Assembly (NCBI RefSeq): GCF_010093595.1
Contig: NW_022985469.1
Coordinates: 9,758-67,751, forward strand
Reading direction: 5' to 3'
Origin: Mytilinidion resinicola
Taxonomy: Eukaryota > Ascomycota > Dothideomycetes > Mytilinidiales > Mytilinidiaceae
DNA: 57,994 nucleotides
The notes beneath the pieces were generated by a model. It was not told where the DNA came from. It saw only the letters and a program-made list of their open reading frames with translations, and ran no database searches. Position 1 is the first letter of the stretch. The number at the start of each line of letters is the position of its first letter. Shown in pieces: positions 40,673-52,406 of the stretch. A program made the translations under genes and the position numbers.

Positions 40673-42007
40673 ATGCAGGATCCTGACCACGACCTCACCC
40701 GCCTGGCTTCAAATAAGCCCTCTTCGTCATCTCCAAGTCTGGTTCGCCAGAGATCGTCACATCGCCACCACACCACGACTTCAGATCCTTCAGGAGAACA
40801 GGACGTTATCCCCGAGCCTCCACCGGATCAATTGACTAAATACGATGTTGGCTGGCGACGGGTTGTGCGGAACTTCAGCCCATCTTGGTTCTCCGTTACC
40901 ATGGGCACTGGCATTGTTTCTTTACTCTTCATCACGATACCGTTCCAAAGCGATTGGCTATACTGGATGTCCGTGGTATTCTTTGCATTAAATACACTAT
41001 TATTTGCTTTAGCCTTCGTCATCTCAATCCTCCGATACACGCTGTATCCGGCAATCTGGACTGTCATGATTAACGACAGCACGAACTCGCTATTTCTCGG
41101 CACTATCCCTATGGGCTTCGCCACCTTGGTGGAAAGTTGGATTTTTCTCTGCATTCCATACTGGGGCCCTTGGGCAATCAAATTCGCGTGGGTGTGCTGG
41201 ATGATAGACTGCATCGTCGCTGGAGCTGTCACGGTGTCGTTGACCTTCCTTCTCATATCGCAATCTCATCAACAGGCCCTAGATCGCATAACAGCTGCGC
41301 AGCTACTGCCTATAGCCGCTACTATCGTTGCTGCTGGCGCTGGTGCTGAGATAGCAGAGGTGCTCCCTAATCCCGACCATGCGCTGGGAACTCTTATCAC
41401 GTCATATGTTATGTGGGGTATGGCTACCCCTCTAGCTATGACTGTCTTGGTCATCTATTACCAGCGGCTGGCACTTCACAAACTCCCTCCCCGCGAAATC
41501 GTGGTATCATCGTTTCTGCCGCTCGGTCCACTTGGCATGGGCGGCTACACGATAATGTATCTTGGAAAGGTCTCTCGGGAGGTCTTTCCTCAAGTCCACT
41601 TTTTCCACGACCTTGCTGTTGCTGGAGATATTGTCTACATCCTTGGCGTATTCTTGGCGCTTCTCATGTGGGGGTTTGGCCTCATCTGGTTCGCTTTCGC
41701 TCTGGCGTCAATCTACAAATCTCGCCCATTTCCTTTTAATATGGGATGGTGGGGGTTCACTTTCCCTCTCGGTGTCTATGCGGTCAGCACGATCGAGCTT
41801 GGAAATCAAATGCCAAGTCAATTCTTCAAAGTTCTTGGCACTATCCTCAGCGTTGCCGTGATTTTTCTTTGGATTGTAGTCGCTATTGGTACCGCTAGAG
41901 GCGCTTGGGACGGGAAACTCTTTCATGCACCATGTCTGGCAAATCTGAAGAAGGACGAAGGTGCTACAGTCACGCCTCCGGACAATGAAAAGGCGACTAC
42001 GGCATGA
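40673..42007 (+). CDS. SSU1: TDT-family plasma-membrane transporter, SSU1 (sulfite efflux) type
   Basis: Single-exon frame of 444 residues. After a hydrophilic N terminus, RRVVRNFSPSWFSVTMGTGIVS is the signature start of the tellurite-resistance/dicarboxylate transporter (SLAC1-like) fold as found in yeast Ssu1 and fungal malate permeases. About ten membrane segments follow, with the conserved MGFATL, LLPIAATIVAAGAGA and SSFLPLGPLGMGGYT stretches. The last maps to the pore region where SLAC1-like channels carry a gating Phe. The C terminus is a short charged tail. Fungal members expel sulfite formed from cysteine catabolism or carry malate; motif order favours the SSU1 group, but the substrate is inferred. 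A pyrimidine-rich leader with CAACATCATCAAAATG-like sequence precedes it. Confidence 0.85.
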   Translation: MQDPDHDLTRLASNKPSSSSPSLVRQRSSHRHHTTTSDPSGEQDVIPEPPPDQLTKYDVGWRRVVRNFSPSWFSVTMGTGIVSLLFITIPFQSDWLYWMSVVFFALNTLLFALAFVISILRYTLYPAIWTVMINDSTNSLFLGTIPMGFATLVESWIFLCIPYWGPWAIKFAWVCWMIDCIVAGAVTVSLTFLLISQSHQQALDRITAAQLLPIAATIVAAGAGAEIAEVLPNPDHALGTLITSYVMWGMATPLAMTVLVIYYQRLALHKLPPREIVVSSFLPLGPLGMGGYTIMYLGKVSREVFPQVHFFHDLAVAGDIVYILGVFLALLMWGFGLIWFAFALASIYKSRPFPFNMGWWGFTFPLGVYAVSTIELGNQMPSQFFKVLGTILSVAVIFLWIVVAIGTARGAWDGKLFHAPCLANLKKDEGATVTPPDNEKATTA

Positions 42008-42702
42008 AGGCCTCCCGAGGGAGAGTATATTTGTTCCCAGCGACTGCCTTTTGGGGTCAAAGAAAAGATGAATGATAATTTGCATGATACACTTTGAAGA
42101 GGGTCATCTAAGCGTCTACATAGTAAGCCAATGATCCCGCCTCATTGCTCTCCACGCATAGTTTCCTCGCAGTTAAAATTCTCCTCGCTTACAACCTGAA
42201 AAGTCAACGTCCCTTCGGAAATACATGTGAATGATCGACGGACTAAACTCCCCATCAGCGCGCGTGCCCGAGCCACCCTGGACAAATTCGACTTAGAGGT
42301 ACCGGATCAGAGTTATATGGCACGTGAGCATATATCTCGCACATGGAAAAGGCCATTAAATGCAGGTCCCGGGGAAACACATCGCGGGGTCTCCCCACGG
42401 ATCGAGTCAAGCTTATGACAATTTTCTCGGTATCAAACAACATCCCTAGCTATCTTCGGAATATTTTCCACTTCGACTAGCCGGGACTTCTTCGAGTACA
42501 TAGACCGCCAGTACATGTGAAGCCGAAATAGAAAATCACAGCACGTATGGGAATGACGCCTCATTGACCAAGATTTTCCCGATATACTTAAGAGATGTAC
42601 TGGTTCTCTTTCAAGCGTTGTGACAGGTCGGCCCATATTCTTGAATCTCTCGACATCACAGTCTTTTACGTGCAAGATAGTACTTCAAGCCTATAGAAAA
42701 CC
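42008..42702. other. Intergenic region
   Basis: No gene or repeat is recognised; it contains the 3' flank of the transporter gene and the promoter of the CFEM gene. Confidence 0.5.
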
Positions 42703-43503
42703 ATGAAGCTCGCAACAATTACCCTCGCGGCTTCAGCTGCATCTCTCACATATACCCAGCTCCCGGGACCCGCATGCGCGGTAAGAAGTTCCCAATGTTT
42801 CAGTTCTTGCTCAATCTGATCTTCCTCTAGCTGGGCTGCTTCATCTCAGAGCTAAGCGACGACAGCTGCTCGAGTCTGCTAGACTTCGAATGCCACTGCA
42901 AAAAAGGCCAATCACTCATTGGCGGCATTGAACCCTGCGTAATAGACTCTTGCCCAAAGGCAGAAGATCTCCAAGGTGCGTGTCTCCGCCTCACAAAGAT
43001 AGGTGTCGCCGCCGACTATACTTGCTGAAACAATACTAGGCGTCCTATCCACCGTCAACGCAGTCTGCAAACAATACGACGTCGTCCTCAGCATTACCCT
43101 GCCCGCATCTTTCTTCTCCCTCGCAGCCGGCGCGTCCACTGTCGCGCCAGTAACTGGCTTAGACGCAATGTCTGTCCTTGCAAGCGCCACTGACACTGTC
43201 TCCGCTTCCGCGGCTTCGTCCTTGCACTCTACCAGCTCGTCGGCTTCTTCGGCGACCAAGACAAGCGCTTCAGCTTCAAGCAATTCTGACCCATTTGGCT
43301 TCCTGTCGTCAATTGCGTCCGAAATTACGTCCGGCGCCTCTCGTACGCTTTCAATCAACACGACGCCTGTTAATACGGGTACTGCGGCGAATACTCTTGT
43401 AGCAGAACCAAGCACAACGGCTTCAGCTGGGTTTGCCCCACCGAGGGATGTTTCGGGGGGCCTCCTAGGGGCTATGGTTGCGCTCGCGGCGGCGATTCTT
43501 TAG
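42703..43503 (+). CDS. CFEM-domain GPI-anchored cell-surface protein
   Basis: Exons 42703..42780, 42831..42975, 43040..43503 join in phase to 228 residues; introns of 50 and 64 bp have GTAAGA/GTGCGT donors and TAG acceptors. A hydrophobic N terminus (MKLATITLAASAASLTYTQ) serves as signal peptide. The CFEM domain follows with the eight-cysteine pattern: PACALGC, DSC, FECHC, EPCVIDSC and AVC. A Ser/Ala/Thr-rich stalk (about residues 115-200) and a hydrophobic end (GGLLGAMVALAAAIL) predict GPI attachment. CFEM proteins bind haem or act as surface and virulence factors in fungi; whether this one binds haem is open, since the axial Asp (LSDDSCSSLLDF region) is present only by position. Confidence 0.88.
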
Positions 43504-44970
43504 GGGATGGGCATCATGGGAGTATCTTTGATGTAGTGCCTGCAAGTCCGCGGCTAATTCAGCCAATGAAATATTCCGTGGGGTGAATGATCAAAGATTA
43601 TGCACAATAGACCACGTTCAGGTAGCTCCCGTCTACGTCCACTGCTCTCACCTCACGTGCTCTTCATGTGCCCGCCTACCAAATCCTTCTCGAGCCCCCT
43701 CACAACACTATATAAATCCTCAGGCCCTCAGCCTTACAGCTGTAGAGATCATCCACTGGCTTGTTCAAAACACACTGCTCTTGGCCTTTATACAAAATAC
43801 TCCACTCGATCTTCTCCATGTTGCACCGCGTGTAACAGCCCTGATGTATGGTCAAACACGCATTGCGATTTTACCCATGGTGCACAGAGCATGGGTGGAT
43901 CTCAGGTAATGAGTGGGCGTGGAGGATTAAACTGCAGGGCACCGACACACAATGGGGTGGGTGTGGGGGACTGGGTCTAACAAATGCAGATGAAAAGCAC
44001 GATGGGCAAACTAGCACTACCGCGCGAGCTATGAGAGAAGTTGGGTTGGGATTACTATACTAAAGGTAATGATGATTGTTAACGTTAGACGAAGATGCTA
44101 ATTGCTGGAAATATGTACAGTATGACTTGTCACTGCAAGTAGACGTACGCATTCGCAGAGCCCAAACGTGCGCTGCATCATCAGCTTTAAGAGGTAAAAG
44201 CAACCCCCTTTCATGAACAGAGGCGAAAGGAGCTATTTCCCTCTTCTGCTCTATCCCATCGCAGTTATACACGACGGCTGTTTATTCCTCCATCCCTTCT
44301 ACTACATTAGGGAAGCGTGCGCAGATTTTGCCTCAGCCATACATGACGTTTGGGGTATCTAGATTTACTTTTCACCCCTAAAACCCTGAAGAAGAGCAGC
44401 TATAAGACGGTCCATGGCCTGCTTAAGTAGTGGGAGAATTAGTGACATCACGTACATTGACTGTGAGAACGTGGTACTAAGAGAGCTCACGTGCAGATTA
44501 GTAGGACGTACTGTAATAGCAGAGAAGGCTCTAGAATGTCTCTAAGAGTCCTAGTAGCCTCTAAATCGTCGCCTCCCTCCACCTATGCTACGCACAGTGT
44601 AAATCAGACGCGAATCTATCGACGATTGGCAAGTCCATGGCAGCATGCTACCATTCGTGGACCTCTAAAGCCCTAATAGGAATTAAGCCGGAACCATTTT
44701 AATTTACATACAGTCTTGCTCATTCTAAACAAGCCCCGCAGTCTGATTTCCACCACTTTATTAGAGATTCTGTAACCAGCTCCCTTCAGACCAGCTCTGC
44801 ACCTTTCAGACTAGCTCCAGCCCTCTTTCAACCCGCCACGTCTACCCCTTTGATTTGCAGGCTACGTCAAAAGACTGCCAACCACCATACCCATTCGTTC
44901 CACCCTGAATATCACCCCTCTCGCCCTCTCACTCTACCACCGCCTTCACAATATTAAACCACCCTACACT
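43504..44970. other. Long intergenic region without a recognised gene
   Basis: A plus-strand TATATAAAT occurs near 43710 after CACGTG-containing sequence, but no gene follows. From about 44300 to 44700 the sequence is irregular and partly AT-rich, with stops in all frames, probably old repeat material. Confidence 0.4.
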
Positions 44971-46047
44971 CTACCACCCCCCCTCCACCCCAATCCTCAA
45001 AACCTGCGCCCCCACAACCACCGTCCCATTAATCGGATCCCCCAACGCACCTCCCGTCGTCACGTACAACACCCTCTCTCCCCCCTTCCCCACCTCCCCC
45101 TCCCGCCCCCACACCAACGCCGTCGGTTCCGCCACCTCCGTTGAATTAACACTCCCCGCCACCACCTCTACCTCCCCATCCTCCGCAATCCTCGCAATTC
45201 CATTCCCATTACTCACCGCCACCCACGCCGTCCCATCCCCCCCGAGCGCGAAATCATCGAAAAAATACGGCGCCGGATACGTAACAGTGACCCTCGCCTC
45301 CCCGGCCTGACTCCCATCCCTCCGCACCGGCACCTTCCCGAACGTGCGACACGCCGAGTTCGTGAAATACAGCGTCGATGTCGGGGCGTGGATGTGGAAC
45401 CCGTTCAGCCCTTCCTTGGAGTCGCCGCACGGTTTGAACGCCTCCACCTCGAGAAGCGTCGACACAGCACCCGTAGCGAGCTCGATCCGCGTGATAGTGC
45501 CAAGGGTCGAGTCCGCGGCTAGCACGGCGGGGGAGGGGTAGGCATGGTAGACCAGCCCGTTGATGAACTGCGCGTCCGGGAGGGGGGCGAGGAGCTTGAC
45601 CTGGGGAGTTTGTAGGGAACCGGTGGGCGGGAGCGTGATGGTGAAGATGGCAAAGGTGCCGGGGATAGCGCCGGCGCTGGTTAGGGAGTAGTTGCCTGCG
45701 ACGACGGCGAAGGAGTTGGCGCTGGTTGCTGCGATGCCGAGGAGGGAGGCGTAGGGCCCGTTGTCCGCGAAGGAATGGAGGAGGGTAGGAGGGAGAGATG
45801 GGGCGGCGGGGTCGTAGAGAAGGAGGTCGGGGGTGCTCATGATGGTAATGAGGAGGGAGTTGGTGGAGGTGGTGGCGAGGTTTTCGGCCCAGACGCCCGG
45901 GGGGAATTGGTGGAGGAGGGAGACGGGGTAGGGAGAAGGGTCATGGTTGGATGGGGGGAGGGGGGTTGCGAGGGTTGGGGGGATGAAGGAGGTGAGGTAG
46001 AGAGGGGTGAATATTAGGAGGCCAGAGAGAACGGAAGCTGAGTACAT
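44971..46047 (-). CDS. Secreted SMP-30/gluconolactonase-like beta-propeller protein
   Basis: Single-exon frame of 358 residues. An N-terminal hydrophobic segment (SVLSGLLIFTPLYLTSFI...TLATPLP) is a signal peptide. The rest follows the pattern of fungal SMP-30-like six-bladed propellers: FPPGVWAENLA, PDLLLYDP, INGLVYHAYPSPAVLAADS, LGTITRIELATGAV, GLNGFHIHAPTSTLYFTNS, FFDDFALGGDGTAWVA, and a terminal EPTALVWGRE with VLYVTTGG. Each blade repeats a hydrophobic strand followed by a G/D turn. In fungi such proteins are often found near secondary-metabolite or lactone-handling genes, but no such cluster is here and the substrate is unknown. There is one Cys pair (KPCGDS, NSACRTF). Confidence 0.8.
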   Translation of the reverse strand: MYSASVLSGLLIFTPLYLTSFIPPTLATPLPPSNHDPSPYPVSLLHQFPPGVWAENLATTSTNSLLITIMSTPDLLLYDPAAPSLPPTLLHSFADNGPYASLLGIAATSANSFAVVAGNYSLTSAGAIPGTFAIFTITLPPTGSLQTPQVKLLAPLPDAQFINGLVYHAYPSPAVLAADSTLGTITRIELATGAVSTLLEVEAFKPCGDSKEGLNGFHIHAPTSTLYFTNSACRTFGKVPVRRDGSQAGEARVTVTYPAPYFFDDFALGGDGTAWVAVSNGNGIARIAEDGEVEVVAGSVNSTEVAEPTALVWGREGEVGKGGERVLYVTTGGALGDPINGTVVVGAQVLRIGVEGGW

Positions 46048-47028
46048 TTTGAATTATTGGTTCCTGGAAATTCCCGGGGTGCGAGTGTACCGCCTACCTG
46101 GTCTACTTATAAGTATCGTATAACTACCAACTTGCAGGGACAGCTGACAAATGGCTCCATATTACCAATGCAAATTTTTGAGCACGAGAGAGAACATCGA
46201 CACTCCAATAAGGAGCCAAGTCCCGCAATTTAGACTATCGTATTGTATTCATGACGTGCTGACCTCTTTATCGCCAATTGGAAGCTCTTTCGTTGCTTTT
46301 CACAATTCTTTCGAGTGCTAATCATTCGATCATGAGAGGCTGCGAACGCTGAAAGCTGCAGCACTAGGGATCAAGCACGGCAAACGTGTTGATGGGATAA
46401 TTCGAGCTGCAAGCACTTAGCCATAGACTCATTTGAGTCCTAGTCTGACTTACCATGTGGAGATCTTTCATCCTTCAATCATGCCAAGCAGCTGAAGCGA
46501 AGGTAGGAAATCACACCACAAACCACAACTCACAACTTATTTCAAAGTCGCCGAAGTCAGTCCAGAATCACTCCCGATGTCATTCTCCACGTCTCAGCTA
46601 TCAGGGCCGATACCAGCCTCATGAGTATATACCTCGAACTCTGCCCCCGAAGTCATGCGATGATTCGGTCTCCAAGCTGCCCAGCACCGCACCAGCCAAT
46701 ACCATAGACAAACCCGCTAACACCTCTTGCAGCCCGTAGGTCGCCTCCATTCCGTTCCATCAAAAAGAAAGCGGAAGAAAAATGAAGTGAAAAGAATCGA
46801 AAGAAAGACGCTCGCCGCCCCAAATGCAAATGACCGTAGGCTCGAGGGTCGTGACGAGTCGTAACACCGTGCCCTCGCCTGTCTTCCATAGCCATCTCAT
46901 AAATTTGCTCGTGCTTCGCTTTCCTCCACCAATGACTAATGAACAGAACGCTGGACCAAAAAGAAATAGAAAAAAATTGCAAGGTATGAGATGCAAGATG
47001 CAGAAATCACGCTCTCATGCTTACCTCT
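46048..47028. other. Intergenic region
   Basis: No gene or repeat is recognised; the short open frames have no family features. Confidence 0.45.
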
Positions 47029-50000
47029 TCACATAAGCACCAATTCGCCGCTGGCAATGAGCTCATCAATGACTTCCAACGTTGCATCTTCCGTCTCGTA
47101 GTTCGCTACGCCCTCTGCAAAACCCGGGACCGGTGTCGATGGCTGAATGATAGAGAGGGGCTGAGGTTCTGCTGCGTCTGTGGCTGTTTCCCCTGTTGCC
47201 GAAGGACTCGGCGAAGCACTCACAGCCGGAATGCTAAAATCCGCATTTCCTTCCAGGCTGGATTCCGAAGTCACTTCCAAAGAAGGGGCCGTGTCAGAAG
47301 TGCCACTAAAAGCCTCGATAGCCACCTCTCCCAACAAACCCTCCCAAAACTCCAATAAAGTTTCAGCAAGTTTATCCGCAACCTCGCGCTGCTCTTTCTC
47401 CCGCTCCAGCCGCTCTTTCATCTTGACTTCCTTGACGCGGGCGGCTTCGAGCTCTTCTTCGAGCACGCACTGTGCCCGGACTTCCGGCTTGTCGTTGCAG
47501 TGCGGACAGTAGTAGTGAACAGAGCAAAACGAGCAGGCGCATTCTGGATTAGCAGAGGCGCATGTCTAGACAGGAATTCGATACGTTAGCTAGGATTTCT
47601 ATATTGAGACCCCATAATAAGGGCAAACAGATGATTAGACTGCGAACCTACACTGCAAACTAAGACCCGGCAGTCCTCACACTCTCTAATTAGCTCTTGG
47701 CATCTCGGCCGGTTGTCCCCCAAGTGTCTCGTCGCTGGGCAGTAATACGACCCACAGCCTTCCCATTGGACGGGATGTCGAGGATTACCCGGTCGAGGTA
47801 TCATGTTTATTAAGGTAGAAGCGACCGGACGAGGGGAGTGTGGCCACGATGCTGCGCTACGGCTGCGGGAATTGGACGCACTCAAAGAACGTGGACGAGA
47901 GGGAAGAACCGGCACCGAAACATGAATTGTGAACGGAATGTCGTTGGGAATGTTTGACTGGTGAGAATTGGTGGATGTAGAGGCGGACATAGCTGGTGGA
48001 GCAGCTGGAGCGAGTGATATCGGGATTGGTGGCAGTATCTGGGATTGAGAAAGTGACCCCGAGACTACTGGCTCGATATCGATGTCAACAGCGTTTGTAG
48101 ACAGAGCATCGCCAGAAGTGAAGCTTTCATTATCGTCAATCATTTCTTCGGCCTTGCTGGATGACGGGGCCGCAGATTTGAAAGGCGGGATTGTGAACTG
48201 GGGAAGCTCTTTATGATTCCGTACGTAGTCCCGCTCGATATGGAGATCCCGGTATCCACACTTTCGAATCTTGAGAGCCCTAAAATCGTGCTCCTTGCAA
48301 AGCGGACTCTTGCACGCTTTGCAAGAGACTTTCCATCGGAAAGATTGGTAGCACTCTTGGCAGAGTCCTCGCGGGCACGTCGACGCCTGCAAGTCGAGAC
48401 TGTCCTGCCTGAGATACTCCATGATATCCAGGTCCTCGTTGAGGAGGTGCCCATAAAGCCCGCTCTGCTTCAAATCTCGGAGTGGGTCGAACGAACGGAG
48501 TTGGTAAGTGAAGTCCGGGTCCTCATACTTCTTGATGCGAGGGAGAGGTGCTGCTCGGATCTTGTCTGCGCCCTTGCCGGCGAGGCCAGGCCCCACAAAG
48601 GCGATGCCACCTCCGCCCGAGAATACGGGCTCCATGCAACACCAGTGCATGTTGAGTTTCGGAGGAGCTATTGGCACTGGACCAATTCCGTTGTTGATGT
48701 GATTCAGGATTCCGTCATCTGAATCCGAGTCATCGTCGCCGGCAGGCTCATGCATGAGATTTGGGGATCGGACCATGCCCGGTGCCCACCAAAACCTCTC
48801 CTTCGAAGGTGGCTCCTTGACATCATCCTTCAACGTCGATGACGAAGAAAATATGGAGGTCATCGGAGCAATAGTGCCTAGCATGATATTTGTATGTCGG
48901 GTCTTGGTCCGCTTCCTAGGGATCGGCCTATTGAATGCACAGCTGGCACAGAGCGTCTTGCGGCAGCCCATGCAGTGCATCCGCACGCTACACTGTTCGC
49001 ATCGCTCGAATATGGGATCATGGCATCGGGAGCACTTCAAGTCGTCCACAAACAATTGGTGACTTCGCCGTAAGTGTGCGGGAACGTCCTTTCCTTCTTT
49101 TCCTGGGGGCCCCTTTTCAGGCCCTAGTGGCTCTCCGTCCTGGCCATCCTCGCTCAGTTCCCACAGTCTTCCATCCGAGTGTCCGATAGGGGCGCTTTCT
49201 TCAGTGGGTCCAATGCGGTTGCTGGATCTCCATAGCCTGTCGAAGGGAACCCAAACTTCGGTGTTCCCTGGCCCGCCTCGTCCGTTATGATAGTCCTTCC
49301 TCCTGAAGCATCTCCCAGCGGGTGTCGGGCACCAGGCAGTATCCGTCCATATTCCAAGCTTATGACATATCTCAATGAGTTGATGTGTAGGGTCCGAGTC
49401 CGAGTCTCTCCGGCCCAAAGAAGATGGAAGGTAGGGTCTCCGACGGTGGTGACGGCAGCGGTATGCATACAAGCTCTTCAAAGCCAGATCCCCTCTCTTG
49501 GCCCATGGCGAGTCCTTTTGGGCGTACGGCTCCAGGAACGGGACGATGTGGTATTTGATGGAGACGTTCTTGCAGCCCCGAACGGAGAGGTGCTGCAGCG
49601 TTTCGATGCGCGGTTGAAGTACTTTTGCGATTAGGGCCACTCCCGACACGGCGGTATTGCATAGGTCTAAATTACGTAGCCGGGTCCCAAAGGGCACCAC
49701 GACTTCCGCCAGCAAGGCGTCGAGAGCATAAGTTTTCGACTGCCTCTCTCGGCCATCAGGTGTTTCGTTCCCCGGGGTTGTTATAGCCTGGTTCGGCGGC
49801 TGAGGTAGGCGAAAAGACAGTGTCTTCCATGCTAGCGGATATGATTGTAGGAACGCTCGGAGGTGAGGAGAGGTATGGTATAGGTTGAATATGGATGTTG
49901 TTGGGAGTTGTGAGAGCAACGACTCGAGGACGGGCGGGAAAGCGGTGACAACGGCCTCAAAGAGGCTGAGAGGCGCGTCCGGGCAAGTTTCCTCGCTGCT

Positions 50001-50189
50001 TGATGAGGATCTTGAAGGTATTGAGACCTTGGATGTGTATGCTCTGCTACCGGCGGGCAGCCCGAAAAGAGGTGAGGTGGTGAGCTGACCGGGCATGGTG
50101 TTGACACTTCCGTCTGGCTGTAGGCGAAGTTTCTTAGCAAGCTGCGGGCCCAGGAGGCAGTCTTCGCGGCGGAGGAGGGGCGGCAACAT
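47029..50189 (-). CDS. F-box-like, leucine-rich, Cys-rich conserved fungal protein
   Basis: Exons complement(47029..47565, 47652..50189) join in phase over an 86-bp intron (GTAGGT donor, GCTAAC branch, TAG acceptor) to 1024 residues from the first Met; Met at 50096 (MPGQLTTSPLF) is an alternative start. Residues near 60-120 are F-box-like (LPTTSIFNLYHTSPHLRAFL), followed by leucine-rich-like strands (LRNLDLCNTAVSGVALIAKVL, IETLQHLSVRGCKNVS). Cys clusters then follow: KCSRCHDPIFERCEQC, MHCMGCRKTLCASC, CPRGLCQECYQSF, CKACKSPLCKEHDF, CQELIRECEDCRVLVC, CSFCSVHYYCPHC, which look like several zinc-binding modules. A Glu/Lys-rich coiled coil (LEEELEAARVKEVKMKERLE) ends it. It is probably a substrate adaptor of a ubiquitin ligase, by inference; targets are unknown. 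Confidence 0.75.
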
Positions 50190-50519
50190 ACAGAAGCGGC
50201 ATGCAGAGAGGGGGGGAGAGAGAGGGACGGGAGACGCCAGTATATGGCAGCGCGGTGTTGGGTGCGTGTTGTTGAGGTTGTCGTGTGCCTGCCTGGAGTA
50301 AGGTGAGTCGGCCGATTAGAATAGAGCACGCTTGGCGTAACGTGCTCCAAAGAGAAATGCTCCTGTTCTCTCACTTCAGTATCATATTGTCAAGCGTTAC
50401 AATAGGGCGCAGACAAGGCGAAAGACCAAACAGCGCGTGGCACTCAGTCGTCAGCGCGGCCGACGGATGGTGGTCGCGTTTCATTCACTACTTTCGTGAT
50501 TTTGGGCATCCTCGCCTGG

Positions 50520-52235
50520 TCACCGCTCAGACCTATCATCGCCCACCACATACCCCCGAGCAATACCGCTTCTGCCTATCTCCACCGGAGCACCAGCCGT
50601 ATCAGCACTCTCACCCTCCCCGGGAGCCTCAAAATCGCTTCCCAGCCCTTGCCACGTCCGCTGGGAGCGGAGATATTCAGCTCCAGGCGACACCACCCCA
50701 CCAATCTTCGCAAGGTCCCCGTTGGCGCGCTTCACTAATGACTGCTTCGCCGACGCTGCCTCCCCTTGGCCCGTCTGCTTCTGATTAGTTGCATTCGATG
50801 CTCGCATAGGCCGAGAATGTGAGACATAATGGCCCATCCGTAGATCAAACTCTGGCGGCGCCGACTCCTCCTCTGAGTCAAAGTCCTCTGCCTCGACATC
50901 ATCAGATCCCACTTTTTGTTCGCCATCGGAAGGTGCCTCTGGCTGGGCGGCCTTCTGCTCCAGAAGAGCTTGGAAGTCGCTGCTCCACTCGCCCGTCCAT
51001 ATCCTCTCCGTGTCACCCTTCAGAGCCAGACTGAGCTCAAACGGCGTGATAACAGGCTTCCAAAAGTCCTTGCTCTCCATCAGGCTACTCTCCCAGCAAC
51101 CTATCACCACCCAGCCTCCAACTTCGCTGAAGTTCGCCACCTTGGCCGCGTTGACTTTCCCGACTACGAATGTATAGCTTTTCTTCCCAGCCGCCGCGAT
51201 CTCCTGCTTGACGTGATCCAGCATGTGCATGTAATTCTTGACAGATAGCGTATTTATCAAGATTCCAAAGACTGATACTGTGCTCAGCGAGGTGAGGAGC
51301 GCGTACCTCCGTCGTAATGTCATCGCAGAGGAGGCAAGTAATGCTTTGGGAATCTCCCCACTGGCTCCATCGGTAGGGAATATGTGAATAGCACCGACTC
51401 GAGAGGATAATGTCAGGAGTAAAGAGGGGGGAGGCTCGGAGATGTGGAAGAGTTGGTATTCCCGCAGCGCGTCCTTTGATTCAACCACGTCAGCTGGAAC
51501 GGCTCGATTTGGTAGAGGGGATGAAGGGTTGTGGACGATAGATGTCGTGAAGATTCCCGTGTATCCCTCGCCTCGTAGCTTTTCAGCAAGTCCTGGAATG
51601 TGGCTTGAGTACGGGATGTCTGCCATTAGTATAATCTTCTGTTCTCGCTCCAGGTATGTTTGTCTAAAAGTCTCGAGAACTGCGTCCAAGGACAGTGGTC
51701 TAGTCGTGAAAACGTAAATAACTGGAAGTCGAGCGGTTGGAGACAGACACGATCGCCCGTAGTGGACTACTACATCCGCGTCGACATGCTCTGCCGCGAC
51801 CTCGTCTACACAGCACGCTCCGTACGAGGTATCTGCGAGGATGAAAAGCTTTTCGGCGACTTTATCCTTCCCAGATATCGTCGTGTCCGCCATTACTTGG
51901 GCAGCATCGTCCACACTATGTCCATTGATCGAAGGCTCTTCGGTATTCGATGTGGCTTTCCGTCTTTGCAGGCGGGAGTGCTTCAGGCCTTGCCTCAACG
52001 CCTCGAATACCCGCGGTGCATCTACAAGCATATGATCCGGGAACTGCAAAGCTATGCGCTTCCATCTCCTGGTGCGTATTTCAGCGACAGTCCGCGCTAT
52101 CTCATAAGTGAGGGCAAGCTGCTCGTCGGAGAGCCTAGGAAGCGTTGAAACGTCTATTGGGGGTGTAGGATCTTCGAATATGTGCGTATCTGGTGTTGAA
52201 AGTACAGGGGCACCTGCAAGTGGTGATGCTGCCAT
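50520..52235 (-). CDS. dph2: Diphthamide biosynthesis protein 2
   Basis: Single-exon frame of 571 residues from MAASPLAGAPVL; the frame is open further upstream, but this Met fits the family. Dph1-Dph2 form the radical 4Fe-4S enzyme that transfers the 3-amino-3-carboxypropyl group from S-adenosylmethionine to a histidine of translation elongation factor 2. The core motifs are present: IALQFPDHML near residue 60, LADTSYGACCVDEVAAEH with the first cluster Cys and VVVHYGRSCLSP, RYALLTSLSTVSVFGILINTLS, and GCWESSLMESKDFWKPVITPFEL with the later Cys. The C-terminal part is acidic and ends in a family-like EYLRSQRTWQGLGSDF segment. Length matches fungal Dph2 (500-600). It lies 330 bp from the F-box-like gene and diverges from the P450 relic at 170 bp. 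Confidence 0.92.
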   Translation of the reverse strand: MAASPLAGAPVLSTPDTHIFEDPTPPIDVSTLPRLSDEQLALTYEIARTVAEIRTRRWKRIALQFPDHMLVDAPRVFEALRQGLKHSRLQRRKATSNTEEPSINGHSVDDAAQVMADTTISGKDKVAEKLFILADTSYGACCVDEVAAEHVDADVVVHYGRSCLSPTARLPVIYVFTTRPLSLDAVLETFRQTYLEREQKIILMADIPYSSHIPGLAEKLRGEGYTGIFTTSIVHNPSSPLPNRAVPADVVESKDALREYQLFHISEPPPSLLLTLSSRVGAIHIFPTDGASGEIPKALLASSAMTLRRRYALLTSLSTVSVFGILINTLSVKNYMHMLDHVKQEIAAAGKKSYTFVVGKVNAAKVANFSEVGGWVVIGCWESSLMESKDFWKPVITPFELSLALKGDTERIWTGEWSSDFQALLEQKAAQPEAPSDGEQKVGSDDVEAEDFDSEEESAPPEFDLRMGHYVSHSRPMRASNATNQKQTGQGEAASAKQSLVKRANGDLAKIGGVVSPGAEYLRSQRTWQGLGSDFEAPGEGESADTAGAPVEIGRSGIARGYVVGDDRSER

Positions 52236-52406
52236 GGCTTTTTGCAGGAGTTGAGATTTTGAAGGAGGGGAAAATACGAGACATGGATGAACATCGCCAA
52301 AACGCCAAGACCCAAGAAACGCCCACAAATACCTCGCTTCTCATTGGACCACCGCTTCTCCTTCGCAGTGACATCTCCTCTGCAATTTATCAGCATAATA
52401 GTAACA